From CAZDXB01 sp964509335 (GTDB lineage: Bacteria; Bacteroidota; Ignavibacteria; Kapaibacteriales; UBA2268): a stretch of DNA of 64,000 bases. The stretch covers positions 1 through 64,000 of the forward strand of contig CAZDXB010000010.1 in the NCBI GenBank assembly GCA_964509335.1, given 5' to 3'. Made by a program: the position numbers and the translations under genes. The notes beneath the pieces are model-generated. The model worked only from the letters and a program-made list of their open reading frames with translations. It was not told the origin of the DNA and searched no databases. Below, in pieces: positions 8,582-17,658 of the stretch (position 1 is the first letter of the stretch; each line of letters starts with the position of its first letter).

Positions 8582-9114
8582 AGCTTTTAAAAATCCTAAC
8601 TTTCGCTATTATTCTGATTCTCGCTTATTCCCCAACAATTTCGAAAGGAAAAAAAATGACTTTAGAAATTACAAGTTCATCTTTCGAGCAAGGACAAAAC
8701 ATTCCACAAAAACATACTTGCATTGGAAACGACGTATCGCCTCAAATTGCTTGGAACGGAGCTCCGGAAGGCGTCGAGAGCTACGCCATAATAGCCGACG
8801 ACCCCGACGCGCCAATGGGAACTTGGGTGCATTGGGTCGTTTACAATATTCCAGCGGACGTTAACGAATTGCAAGAAAATTTCCCTAAAGACGAAAAACT
8901 AGACAACGGAATAATGCAAGGAATGTCGGATTTCGGAAAAACTGAATACGGAGGACCTTGTCCGCCGGGCGGAACCCATAGATACTATTTTAAAGTGTAC
9001 GCTATAGACAAAAAATTAGACGCCGAACCCGGTTTGTCCAAAAAGAAACTTCTAAAGGCTATGGAAGGGCATATTCTCGCGGAAGGTCAGCTAATGGGTA
9101 AATTTAGTAAGTAG
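8578..9114 (+). CDS. YbhB/YbcL family PEBP-like protein, exported
   Basis: A 178-residue protein of the phosphatidylethanolamine-binding / Raf-kinase-inhibitor-like family. After a signal peptide (about 1-24) it shows the conserved DPDAPMGTWVHWVVYNIP ligand-pocket motif and the GPCPPGGTHRYYFKVYA motif. I chose the ATG at 8578, not the in-frame start upstream at 8449, because AGGAG lies 7 bases before it, it overlaps the previous stop as ATGA, and it begins a good signal peptide. Bacterial members are small stable proteins of unclear role. Operon with the DUF885 lipoprotein. Confidence 0.9.
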   Translation: MKLLKILTFAIILILAYSPTISKGKKMTLEITSSSFEQGQNIPQKHTCIGNDVSPQIAWNGAPEGVESYAIIADDPDAPMGTWVHWVVYNIPADVNELQENFPKDEKLDNGIMQGMSDFGKTEYGGPCPPGGTHRYYFKVYAIDKKLDAEPGLSKKKLLKAMEGHILAEGQLMGKFSK

Positions 9115-9134
9115 CAAACAAACAACGGATAAAG

Positions 9135-10064
9135 ATGAAAAAGCATATTTTGTTAGCCCTATTTCTACCGCTTTTTATTACGACGGCGGCTTATTGCCAA
9201 ACGGAGTTTTATAAGAAAGGAACTATCGACGTCAAAATGTTCGGCGGCAAAAACGCCGGCTCGAGCTATTTTAATTTAGAGGGCAAATTACGCACCGAGA
9301 AAAAATTGCCATACGACCCCGACAAGAAATATATTTTCAATCTTACCGAATACGTTTACGGAGCGCGCGCAGAATACGCCGTAAACGATAATTTCGCTTT
9401 TTCTCTTAGCATTCCTTTGAAGTACTCCAAACTAATAAAAAAAGCCGACACAACTATTGTAACGGTTAACAACCAAGTCTCTCCTCCCGACACTTCGACG
9501 GAAAGCTACAGAAAAACCATCGGAGAATACTCGCTCTTTCAACCGGAATACTTCGCAATCGGCGCTAAATACAAACTCTATTCAAAGAAAATACAAGCCG
9601 CTTGGCTGTTCGAAGCGAGAATTCCCCCCGGATTCCACAGAGGAATCCACGACGACCCCGACTACGAATTCCTTAGCGACGGAGCTTTCGAAGCGATTAC
9701 GGGATTTTCTTTGAACGCAAAATTTCAAAAGAGCTGGCTAGAAACGGCGGTTTTATATAACTATCGCGACGAAGAACTCGTGGACCAATTCATATTTCAC
9801 ACCCAATTCGGAGTTTCCACAGTCCCCGGCTCTAAACTACTCGGCTTCGTTAACTTTATTCGAAGCACGGGTTCCTTCGAAGACGCCGTCGAATTCGACC
9901 CGAAAGAAACCATACTGCAAAAGAATCTTTTCAACTTAGGTTTTATGTTTCAGCTCTTTTTTACCGAAAACTTATACGGAGAGTTCTCTTACAAAGTAAA
10001 TCTTCTCGGAAAAAACGCCTGGAATCTCGGAGGCTTCTTAATAGGAGCTGGAGCGAGACTATAA
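9135..10064 (+). CDS. Putative outer-membrane beta-barrel protein
   Basis: A 309-residue protein that I do not recognise by name. It has a clear signal peptide (MKKHILLALFLPLFITTAAYC, cut near AYCQ), then alternating hydrophobic/polar stretches with many Tyr, Phe and Trp, and it ends in a hydrophobic strand with a terminal Leu (GGFLIGAGARL). This is the usual look of a 10-14 strand outer-membrane barrel of FCB bacteria. It begins 20 bases after the PEBP gene and probably closes that operon. No ligand or channel role can be read from the sequence. Confidence 0.65.
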   Translation: MKKHILLALFLPLFITTAAYCQTEFYKKGTIDVKMFGGKNAGSSYFNLEGKLRTEKKLPYDPDKKYIFNLTEYVYGARAEYAVNDNFAFSLSIPLKYSKLIKKADTTIVTVNNQVSPPDTSTESYRKTIGEYSLFQPEYFAIGAKYKLYSKKIQAAWLFEARIPPGFHRGIHDDPDYEFLSDGAFEAITGFSLNAKFQKSWLETAVLYNYRDEELVDQFIFHTQFGVSTVPGSKLLGFVNFIRSTGSFEDAVEFDPKETILQKNLFNLGFMFQLFFTENLYGEFSYKVNLLGKNAWNLGGFLIGAGARL

Positions 10065-10315
10065 GCCTTATGTGGAAATTTTTTCACACGCCGAAAAAAT
10101 TTATATTAAAATATTTTAACTTTTCTTAAAACAGCATAATCACTTGACAAATATATTAGTAAGGGTGTTTTTGCTTTAAAAAAGCCGTGATTTTGAAAAA
10201 AATCATACAATTAAAATCAATAACATTCCGTCATCTCATTTTCGAAATGACGACGCTACTATTAGCGTTATTGATTAATTTTGTATGTAACATAAACTTA
10301 GGAGCATGAACAATC
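10065..10315. promoter_or_regulatory. Intergenic leader before rlpA with a nested hairpin
   Basis: No gene is seen. AATCAATAAC (10215-10224) pairs perfectly with GTTATTGATT (10267-10276). Inside it, CGTC (10229-10232) pairs with GACG (10252-10255), and TCATTT (10236-10241) with AAATGA (10245-10250). The structure ends 39 bases before the rlpA start and has no T-run. A TTGACA box is present at 10144-10149, without an obvious matching -10 box. An ATG at 10306 opens a 12-codon reading frame that overlaps the rlpA start in another frame. Confidence 0.5.
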
Positions 10316-11095
10316 ATGCATCAGTTAACTCGCTTAGGCAATAAAACGCTAACGGGCAGCATATTCGGCAGAATAGCTTCGTTAGCCGCCGTAATAACAT
10401 TGTTCTTCGTTGTAGTCTTCTTTCAGGCTAAAGCGATAACAACGGATATAGACGGCCAGTTCGCTACGGCGAGCGCGCCCGACTATCTGAGCGTAATAAA
10501 CGCCAACAACGTCGGAGAAAACTTAATATACACCCAAGAAGGCATAGCGTCTTGGTACGGCAAACGCTTTCATAACCGCTTGACCGCCAACGGCGAAAGA
10601 TACAATATGCACGAGTTCTCCGCGGCGCATAAGAAATTGCCGTTCGGAACAATTCTCCGAGTAACGAATAAAAACACGGGCAAAAATGGCTTGGTCAGAA
10701 TAAACGACCGAGGTCCTTTCGTCCACAAAAGAATAATAGATTTATCTTACAAATCAGCTAAAACTATTAACGTTACCGGCATCTCCGACGTAAAAATCGA
10801 AGGGTTCTTACCCGGGTCGGCGTCCAATTTGAAGGACGAGAAAGAAAACTACTATTTCGGCTACTCCTATGAGTATCCGTTAGTATGCCTACCTGACAAG
10901 GTAGTTGAAATAGTCGATTCGACGGCGACATTCCACGACGCCGTGCAAACTTACAACGAGTATCTAAAAACCGACGCCGACAAAGTCTATTACTTAATGG
11001 CGCCGGTTGACGAAATGACGCGAAGAGAAAAAATCGACGAGTATAACTACTTCATCGGCGAAATAACAGACAAGCCGCAGAATTTAGCTAGTTAA
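10316..11095 (+). CDS. rlpA: RlpA-like septal ring lytic transglycosylase
   Basis: A 259-residue protein with an N-terminal membrane or signal segment (about 18-38) and a double-psi beta-barrel of the RlpA type: GIASWYGKRFHNRLTANGE (76-94), H105 in AAHKKLPFGT, and NDRGPFV with the catalytic Asp131. RlpA enzymes cut peptidoglycan glycan chains lacking stem peptides, in the periplasm near division sites. The SPOR domain found at the C-terminus of many RlpA proteins is absent; instead there are about 90 residues of unknown sort. AGGAG lies 11 bases before the chosen ATG. A strong terminator follows, so it is probably a single-gene unit. Confidence 0.88.
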   Translation: MHQLTRLGNKTLTGSIFGRIASLAAVITLFFVVVFFQAKAITTDIDGQFATASAPDYLSVINANNVGENLIYTQEGIASWYGKRFHNRLTANGERYNMHEFSAAHKKLPFGTILRVTNKNTGKNGLVRINDRGPFVHKRIIDLSYKSAKTINVTGISDVKIEGFLPGSASNLKDEKENYYFGYSYEYPLVCLPDKVVEIVDSTATFHDAVQTYNEYLKTDADKVYYLMAPVDEMTRREKIDEYNYFIGEITDKPQNLAS

Positions 11096-11117
11096 ATTCG
11101 TTTACAATAAACGCTTC

Positions 11118-11178
11118 GACCGCCCTAAGTTTCGTAACCTTAAGGATTAGCAAAACGAAAATTAGGGCGGTCTCTTTT
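11118..11178 (+). terminator. Intrinsic terminator of rlpA
   Basis: GACCGCCCTAA (11118-11128) pairs exactly with TTAGGGCGGTC (11162-11172); after one mismatch TTTCGT and ACGAAA extend the stem inward. A T-rich run follows directly. Confidence 0.92.
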
Positions 11179-11272
11179 TTTATTTGCTCATTAATCTTTA
11201 TCTTTTTAACTTGCTTTTTCATTTTTCTTTATCTTGAAATAGTTATTGCATAAATAAATTAAGGAGATAAAA

Positions 11273-12808
11273 GTGAAAAAGCGTGTATTTTCCGTAGTTG
11301 TTTTAATCGTAGGAGCGATTCTATTCCAGAATTTCCAGTGCGCCTCGCCGGAAATGACGTCGGGAAAACTGGCTATTAGACAAAAAGAATACGCAAAAGC
11401 CGAAAAATACTTCAACAAGGAAGTTTCTAAGAACCCTAAAAACAGTCAAGCCTATTTCTTTTTAGCTAAAGCGCAATTAGAATTAGAAAAATACGCAAAA
11501 GCCGCAGACAATATAGAGATAGCCGAAAAGAAAATAACGGACCCTCAGTTCAAAAGACAAATCATTATAACTAAATATAAACTGTGGGCGGATTGCTTCA
11601 ACACAGCCGTTCCCGCTTTGAATAAATACTACACAACCGAAGATAAAGCGCACTTGGATACCGCTATAAAATATTTTGATATAGCGATTCGCGTCAGACC
11701 GCAAATGTCGGAATTCTACAGACTAAAAGGAAGCGCTTACGAGTCGGCTGGCAACAAAGAAAAAGCGATAGAAACATACAAAGAATACCAAAATCAAATC
11801 AAAACGGAAATTGAATTCGCTAAAAGCGCCAATATCTTTATAGATTTACCAAGAGAAAAAGCTTTGGAAAAATTTGGCGAACCCGCAAAAACCAAAGGCG
11901 GCAACTTTTACGGCGACTCTTCGCTTATCGACCATTTCAGCGTATTAGGGCAGCAAATATATCTTTTCTCAGGCAAAGATAAAGATTCCGAGCAATTTTT
12001 AGTTAAAGGCTGGAGAGTCAACCCGCCTAATAATTGGATGCCCGGCGAAAGAGAATACTGGACTAAAATCGACATAGGTCCTTTGGCTTACTTAACCGAC
12101 GTTTACTACACAAAAAAAGAATACGAAAAAGCTATAGAATACGCTAAACTCATTACTAAAATAGACCCGACAAACGTTCAAGCGAACAGATTTTTAGTAA
12201 ACTTATACATTGAAAGCGGCAAAGAAAAATTCGCAGTCGAAGAAATGAAGAGACTGGTCGAAAGAAATCCCGACAATAAATACTATCTATCCCAATACGG
12301 CGACATCCTCTTCGCTTTAGAAAAATACGACAAAGCGATTGATAAATACAAAAAAGCTTTGGAAATCGACCCGGATTTCTGCGACGCGCAAAGGAACTTA
12401 GCCGCGACGTACAAAAACAAAGCTGTCCAAGTTATTCAAAAGGAACAAGACAAAGCCGACGCCAACGAAGATTACGAAGAAAACCCCGACAAATATTTGT
12501 CAATACTCGAAACTTCGGCAAAATACTTTCAAAAAGCGCGTTCCTGCGAGAAGTATAAAAACGATTTGACCGTTTTGGGCGAGCTAGCCAATATTTACAT
12601 CGGAACAAAACAACAAGAAAAGTTAAATCAAGTTCTCGACGACTTGGAAAGACTTGAACCAATCATTCCCGAAGAGCAAAAAGAGAAATATTGGCTGCAG
12701 CTTTGCAAAATATACGGCGCTTTGAAAATTAAGGACAAACAAAAGGCTTTGAAAATCAGGGACAAGCAAAAGAAAGCTTGCAACAAAGCTAAGAGTTTAA
12801 TGAAGTAA
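11273..12808 (+). CDS. Tetratricopeptide-repeat exported protein
   Basis: A 511-residue protein starting at GTG with AAGGAG 6 bases upstream. The signal segment is followed by QNFQCAS; a lipid anchor on that Cys is possible, but the -1 residue Gln is not canonical. At least six TPR-like helical pairs are visible: near residues 30-100 (KEYAKAEKYFNKEVSKNPKN), 120-180 (AIRVRPQMSEFYRLKG), 275-330 and 335-390 (YDKAIDKYKKALEIDPDF). Near the C-terminus the peptide ALKI-KDKQK is repeated (ALKIKDKQK ALKIRDKQK), from a local DNA duplication around 12721-12770. TPR proteins are scaffolds; the partner is unknown. It is followed by a DUF3467 gene 30 bases later. Confidence 0.85.
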   Translation: MKKRVFSVVVLIVGAILFQNFQCASPEMTSGKLAIRQKEYAKAEKYFNKEVSKNPKNSQAYFFLAKAQLELEKYAKAADNIEIAEKKITDPQFKRQIIITKYKLWADCFNTAVPALNKYYTTEDKAHLDTAIKYFDIAIRVRPQMSEFYRLKGSAYESAGNKEKAIETYKEYQNQIKTEIEFAKSANIFIDLPREKALEKFGEPAKTKGGNFYGDSSLIDHFSVLGQQIYLFSGKDKDSEQFLVKGWRVNPPNNWMPGEREYWTKIDIGPLAYLTDVYYTKKEYEKAIEYAKLITKIDPTNVQANRFLVNLYIESGKEKFAVEEMKRLVERNPDNKYYLSQYGDILFALEKYDKAIDKYKKALEIDPDFCDAQRNLAATYKNKAVQVIQKEQDKADANEDYEENPDKYLSILETSAKYFQKARSCEKYKNDLTVLGELANIYIGTKQQEKLNQVLDDLERLEPIIPEEQKEKYWLQLCKIYGALKIKDKQKALKIRDKQKKACNKAKSLMK

Positions 12809-12838
12809 TTTTATAACATAAAAAAACGAGAAGATACT

Positions 12839-13165
12839 ATGAACAAAGAAGAAAAGAACAATCCCAAAAAGCCGCAAAAATTGAATATCGAACTCGGCGA
12901 AAAAGAAGCTCAGGGAACTTACTCCAACTTAGCAATTATATCGCATTCGAAAGCCGAATTCGTTATAGATTTCACCAGAGTCGTCCCCGGCGCGCCAAAG
13001 GCTAAAGTGCATTCTCGGATAATTATGACTCCGCAGCACGCTAAGTTGCTTTTAAAAGCCTTGGGCGAAAACATTTCCCGTTTCGAAAAGCAATATGGCA
13101 CGATAGACTCCGACCAAGACAAAAATATGTTTCCGGGCTTAAGCGGACCTCCTAAAGTAAATTAA
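12839..13165 (+). CDS. DUF3467 family protein
   Basis: A small 108-residue cytoplasmic protein. GTYSNLAIISHSKAEFVIDF, PGAPKAKVHSRIIMTPQHAK and LLKALGENISRFEKQYG are the recognised core of DUF3467, a conserved family in Bacteroidota and relatives. The N-terminal 17 residues are a Lys/Asn-rich tail and the C-terminus is disordered. Function unknown. It lies 30 bases after the TPR gene and just before a terminator, so it closes that unit. Confidence 0.9.
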   Translation: MNKEEKNNPKKPQKLNIELGEKEAQGTYSNLAIISHSKAEFVIDFTRVVPGAPKAKVHSRIIMTPQHAKLLLKALGENISRFEKQYGTIDSDQDKNMFPGLSGPPKVN

Positions 13166-13186
13166 CAGCGAACTCCATAAACAACA

Positions 13187-13223
13187 AAGCGGGATTCGTC
13201 TTTCTGACGGATTCCGCTTTTTT
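13187..13223 (+). terminator. Intrinsic terminator after the DUF3467 gene
   Basis: AAGCGGGATTCGTC (13187-13200) pairs with GACGGATTCCGCTT (13206-13219) with two G-U wobbles, followed by a T-run. Confidence 0.9.
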
Positions 13224-13292
13224 GCGGTTTATCTAAATAATCTTTGTATTTTTGTTATTTAATGGATATTTATTATTAATAAGGAAAGCGAT

Positions 13293-15017
13293 ATGCGCTC
13301 GGGAAATTTTCTGTTTGTTCTGCACGCTCATCTCCCTTGGGTTCTGCATCACGGCTACGCCCCGCACGGAACCGATTGGCTCTGCGAAGCTGTCGCCGAA
13401 TGCTACATCCCAATAGTCAACCATCTGAACGAACTAAAAAACGAAAAAAACCAAGCGAAGATAACAATGGACATCTCCCCCGTCTTATGCGAGCAACTGG
13501 AACACAAAGATTTTTCCAAAGTCTTCAAAGAATATTGCGACGAAAAAATAAAATGGGCGGAGAAAGACGAAAAACGATTCAAAGAACTTGGCTACGACCC
13601 TGCGCAAATCTATATGGCTCAATACTGGCGCGAATGGTATAACGACAGAAAGAACAACTACTTATTTAATTACGGCGAATCGGTAATCGGAGCTTTAAAA
13701 GAACTGCAAGACGACGGGATTTTAGAGATAGCGACCTGCGGCGCCACCCACGGCTATTTGCCGCTTTTGCCGACCGACGAAAGCGTAAACCTGCAAATCG
13801 AAGCCGCCGTCAATAATTACGAAAAACACTTCCAACGCTCTCCCAGAGGAATTTGGCTACCCGAATGCGCCTACAGACCAAGCTACGAATGGAAGTCTTA
13901 TCTACCAATCGAACCTTTCCATAAACCAAAACTCAGACCCGGAATCGAGCAAATTCTCGCCGCTCACGGTTTGGAGTATTTTTTCACGGACCAAAACCTA
14001 ACTGAAAGAACAGCGCCTATCGGAGTTTTCATCGACAATCAAAAAGAGAAATTCATCCCTAAGGACTCGCCCGATTACAAAGCGTTTCCGCGAAATTTCG
14101 AGGATTTAATATATAAACCGTATATCGCCAGTTCGAGCGAGAAAGTCGAATACGGAACGGCGGCTGTATTCACGCGACACAGAGATATTTCAATGCAAGT
14201 TTGGAGCGGGGACATCGGCTATCCAGCCGAACCGAATTATTTGGACTTCCACAAAAAACAGTTCGGCTCTAATCTCAGATACTGGCGCGTTACCGACAGC
14301 AAAGCGGATATGATGTATAAAACGCTATACCATCCGGATTGGACTAAAGATAAAATCGATTTGCAAGCGAACCATTTTATCCATCACATAGAAAACGCCC
14401 TTAACTATTATCACAATAACACCGGACAAATCGGAACGCTCTGCGCGCCCTTCGACGCTGAATTATTCGGGCATTGGTGGTTCGAAGGACCGGATTTTAT
14501 CAAGTCGGTTTTGAGAGGATTGAGCAATTCGCCTTGGGTGGACGCCTCGACCGCTTCGGAACAATTAAATAGAATCAACCCGAAAGAAACTCTACGGCTC
14601 CCGGAAGGCTCCTGGGGAGTCAACAACAATCACGACGTTTGGTTTAACAAAGACAACAAATGGACTTGGGAAGCGATTTACAACAGCGAAAACAGAATTA
14701 GGGAAATAATCTCCGAAAACGATACCGGTAATTTAAGCGAAGCGCGCGAACGAACTTTAAAACAAGCCTTAAGAGAGCTAACTTTGATGGAAGCCTCCGA
14801 TTGGCAATTTTTGATTCACGCCCGCACAGCGGAAGACTACGCCCAACAGAGATTGTATTTCCATCATTCCGACTTCAATAAACTTTGCGATTTATTCGAA
14901 AAGCGCGACGACAAAGACAACTTTAAAGAAAATGAAATAAAATACTTAGAGCAAGTTGAGCAAAGAAACTCGATATTCCCTGAAATTGAAATTGAATGTT
15001 ACAGGAAGATAATTTAG
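13293..15017 (+). CDS. GH57 family 1,4-alpha-glucan branching enzyme
   Basis: A 574-residue cytoplasmic glycoside hydrolase family 57 enzyme. All conserved regions are visible: HAHLPW at the start (His11), GATHGYLPLL near residue 150, WLPEC with the nucleophile Glu191, and PFDAELFGHWWFEGP with the acid/base Asp388, followed by a helical DUF1957-type C-terminal domain. The HAHLPW and FGHWWFEGP variants are those of branching enzymes, not amylases. It should form alpha-1,6 branches in glycogen. The neighbour 9 bases downstream is a flippase of a surface glycan cluster, so a role in another glucan is also possible. AAGGAAAG precedes the ATG. Confidence 0.9.
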   Translation: MRSGNFLFVLHAHLPWVLHHGYAPHGTDWLCEAVAECYIPIVNHLNELKNEKNQAKITMDISPVLCEQLEHKDFSKVFKEYCDEKIKWAEKDEKRFKELGYDPAQIYMAQYWREWYNDRKNNYLFNYGESVIGALKELQDDGILEIATCGATHGYLPLLPTDESVNLQIEAAVNNYEKHFQRSPRGIWLPECAYRPSYEWKSYLPIEPFHKPKLRPGIEQILAAHGLEYFFTDQNLTERTAPIGVFIDNQKEKFIPKDSPDYKAFPRNFEDLIYKPYIASSSEKVEYGTAAVFTRHRDISMQVWSGDIGYPAEPNYLDFHKKQFGSNLRYWRVTDSKADMMYKTLYHPDWTKDKIDLQANHFIHHIENALNYYHNNTGQIGTLCAPFDAELFGHWWFEGPDFIKSVLRGLSNSPWVDASTASEQLNRINPKETLRLPEGSWGVNNNHDVWFNKDNKWTWEAIYNSENRIREIISENDTGNLSEARERTLKQALRELTLMEASDWQFLIHARTAEDYAQQRLYFHHSDFNKLCDLFEKRDDKDNFKENEIKYLEQVEQRNSIFPEIEIECYRKII

Positions 15018-15026
15018 CCGACGGAT

Positions 15027-16445
15027 ATGTCCAAAGCTAGAAGAATACTAAAAAATATGCTCTCGCTCTCGGCGGCTGAAATCGCCAACAAGGGCATCGC
15101 TTTGGTAACAATGGCGTATCTCGCCCGAGTGTTGCTACCCGACGGCTTCGGAATAATCGGCTGGGCGAATTCCTTTACTATTTACTTCATCGCCGCCGTC
15201 AACTTAGGCTTCGAAATCGTAGGCTCTCGCGAAGTAGCTAAAAATCCCGGCGAAATTAGAAAATACGTCAACAACATCTTGTCCATCAAAATCTCGACAG
15301 CTCTCGCGCTTTACGCCCTTTTAGGCTTAATAGTGTTTCTATTCGTCGATAAACCGCTTTTTGTCAAATGGGTCGTAATGATTTCCGGGTTGAATCTTTT
15401 CGCTCACGCCGTTCTGCTTAATTGGGCGTTCAAGGGGATAGAAAAGATGGAAATCATCGCTCTCCGACAAGCCGCTACTAGCGTTCTTAATCTGGTCGGC
15501 ATTCTTATATTAGTTCACAGTCCTTCCGACATAGCTATCGCTATGTCCGTAACCGTCGGCTCGATGATTTTAAACTCCTTGTGGATGCTTCTATACTACG
15601 TCAAACTTTTCGGACGCGTCCGCTTCGAATATAACTACGACTTCTGGAAAAAACTGTTAAGCTCGTCAATACCGATTTCTTTAAACTTTTTTATTATTTC
15701 AATAAACAACTACCTCAATATGTTTCTATTGGGATTGATGCGCTCCGACTACGAAACCGGCATTTACAACGCCGGCTTCAAAGTTCTGGCATTCTCGCTA
15801 GCGCCTTCGGGAATTTTGCAAAACGCGTTTTTCCCGCAACTATCGCGTTCGACAACTACCGAAGAACGTCGCAAAGTAACGGAGAAATACGCCCTGTTAA
15901 CTTTTTTGGCGGGAACGATTATTTCTTGCGGCATATTCGTTTTTTCCGATTACGTAATAGACGTAGGCTTCGGAGATAACTACGGCGATTCGGTTATTGT
16001 TCTACAATTACTTATGGTTGGAGCTTTAGTAACTTATTTGAACGTTACGTATTCGGCGCCGCTTCTTAGCTGGAACTTAGAAAAATACGTCGTTTGGGCT
16101 ATGGGCGCGGGCTGCGTAATTAATCTGATTTTTAATTTAATACTAATTCCGAAATACGGAGCAATGGGAGCGGCTATAGCCACCGTCCTAACCGAAACCG
16201 CCGTGCTTATCGGTCTTGCCGTTATAATGTGGAAAACCATTAAAAAAGTTTATGTCGCGAAATTTTTGGTCGTTTTTCTCTACGCCGCTTTCTCCTGCGC
16301 CGCCGGTTACTTTATTATGCAAGCGAACGTTCATCCGCTAATTGCCGGTTCAATTAGCTTAGTAATCTTTATTTTTCTTAACTTTATATTCAAGACAATT
16401 ACAATTGCGGAAATAAAAATGTATTTGAATAAACAAAACAAATAG
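15027..16445 (+). CDS. Wzx-type lipid-linked oligosaccharide flippase
   Basis: A 472-residue integral membrane protein with about 14 predicted membrane segments across its length and the opening typical of polysaccharide flippases of the MOP superfamily (LSLSAAEIANKGIALVTMAYLARVLLPDGFGIIGWA). It would move a polyprenyl-linked glycan across the inner membrane. It lies 9 bases after the branching enzyme and 6 bases before UDP-galactopyranose mutase, so it is co-transcribed with sugar-donor genes, which supports the assignment. The specific glycan is not readable from the sequence. Confidence 0.88.
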   Translation: MSKARRILKNMLSLSAAEIANKGIALVTMAYLARVLLPDGFGIIGWANSFTIYFIAAVNLGFEIVGSREVAKNPGEIRKYVNNILSIKISTALALYALLGLIVFLFVDKPLFVKWVVMISGLNLFAHAVLLNWAFKGIEKMEIIALRQAATSVLNLVGILILVHSPSDIAIAMSVTVGSMILNSLWMLLYYVKLFGRVRFEYNYDFWKKLLSSSIPISLNFFIISINNYLNMFLLGLMRSDYETGIYNAGFKVLAFSLAPSGILQNAFFPQLSRSTTTEERRKVTEKYALLTFLAGTIISCGIFVFSDYVIDVGFGDNYGDSVIVLQLLMVGALVTYLNVTYSAPLLSWNLEKYVVWAMGAGCVINLIFNLILIPKYGAMGAAIATVLTETAVLIGLAVIMWKTIKKVYVAKFLVVFLYAAFSCAAGYFIMQANVHPLIAGSISLVIFIFLNFIFKTITIAEIKMYLNKQNK

Positions 16446-16451
16446 TTAACT

Positions 16452-17576
16452 ATGAAATACGACTATCTTATTGTGGGAGCGGGATTCGCCGGTTGCGTCT
16501 TGGCGGAAAGAATAGCCGAAGAGCTAGACAAGAAAGTATTAATCGTCGAAAAGCGCAACAGCGTCGGCGGCAATTGCTACGACTTCCCAAACGAAAAGGG
16601 CATAATCGTCCACAAATACGGTCCCCACGCATTCCACACAAACAATGAAGAAGTTTGGAATTATTTATCTAGATTCACCGACTGGCACGACTATCAGCAT
16701 AAAGTTTTAGCTTTCGTTCAAGGCAAAAAAATTCCAATCCCTTTCAATCTTAATTCGATAGACCAATTCTTCGCCGAAAGCAAAGCCGAAGAGTATAAAA
16801 AAGCTCTCGTCGATACTTACGGCGAGGACAAAAGAATACCGATTTTGAAGCTAAAAGAGACGGAAAACGACACTTTGAAAGAGCTAGCCGACTTTGTCTA
16901 TAAAAACGTTTTTTACGGCTATACAATCAAGCAATGGGGAATGCCGCCCGAAGAACTCGACTTTTCAGTTACGGCGAGAGTTCCCGTGTTCACCGGAAGA
17001 GACGACCGTTACTTCCACGATAAATACCAAGGAATCCCCGCTAAGGGCTACACAAACCTTTTTAAAAAAATAATCGACCATAAAAACATAAAACTGGCTC
17101 TAAACACGACTTATAGAAAAGTACTCGGAGAAGTGGAATTCGACAAACTCATATACACCGGTCCTATCGATTACTTCTTCGACTATATGCACGGCAAATT
17201 GCCTTACAGAAGCCTAAGATTTCAATTCAATACTCTAAATAAGGAATACTTCCAGGAAACCGCGCAAATCAACTTCCCAAGCTTTTATCACTATACTAGA
17301 ATAACCGAGTTCAAGCATTTTTTAAAAAAGTCAAATCGTTTCACTACTATAGCCTACGAATATCCGATGGAGTTCGAACCCAATATAAACGAGCCTTACT
17401 ACCCAATACCAAAAGAAGAGAACCGAAAAATCTACGAGAAATATAAAGAAGAAGCGGCGAAAATTGAAAAGAACGTTACTTTCATCGGAAGATTAGCCGA
17501 ATACAGATATTATAATATGGACGAAATTGTCGCGGCGAGTTTGCTTGCTTTTAAAAACAAAATAGCGAACAAATAG
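16452..17576 (+). CDS. glf: UDP-galactopyranose mutase
   Basis: A 374-residue FAD enzyme that interconverts UDP-galactopyranose and UDP-galactofuranose. The N-terminal dinucleotide fold GAGFAGCVLAERIAEEL, then VEKRNSVGGNCYD, KYGPHAFHTNNEEVW and FYGYTIKQWG are family signatures, and the C-terminal NVTFIGRLAEYRYYNMDE closes the FAD site. Length is normal. It implies a galactofuranose-containing glycan. It lies 6 bases after the flippase and 82 bases before the arabinose-donor genes, so the same cluster appears to supply two furanose sugars. Confidence 0.97.
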   Translation: MKYDYLIVGAGFAGCVLAERIAEELDKKVLIVEKRNSVGGNCYDFPNEKGIIVHKYGPHAFHTNNEEVWNYLSRFTDWHDYQHKVLAFVQGKKIPIPFNLNSIDQFFAESKAEEYKKALVDTYGEDKRIPILKLKETENDTLKELADFVYKNVFYGYTIKQWGMPPEELDFSVTARVPVFTGRDDRYFHDKYQGIPAKGYTNLFKKIIDHKNIKLALNTTYRKVLGEVEFDKLIYTGPIDYFFDYMHGKLPYRSLRFQFNTLNKEYFQETAQINFPSFYHYTRITEFKHFLKKSNRFTTIAYEYPMEFEPNINEPYYPIPKEENRKIYEKYKEEAAKIEKNVTFIGRLAEYRYYNMDEIVAASLLAFKNKIANK

Positions 17577-17658
17577 CAAAGGGATTCTGAGCTATATTTC
17601 ATAAATTTGATTTTTTGATTTTTCAACTAAAGCGGATTTTGAAATAAGCTAATAGGGA

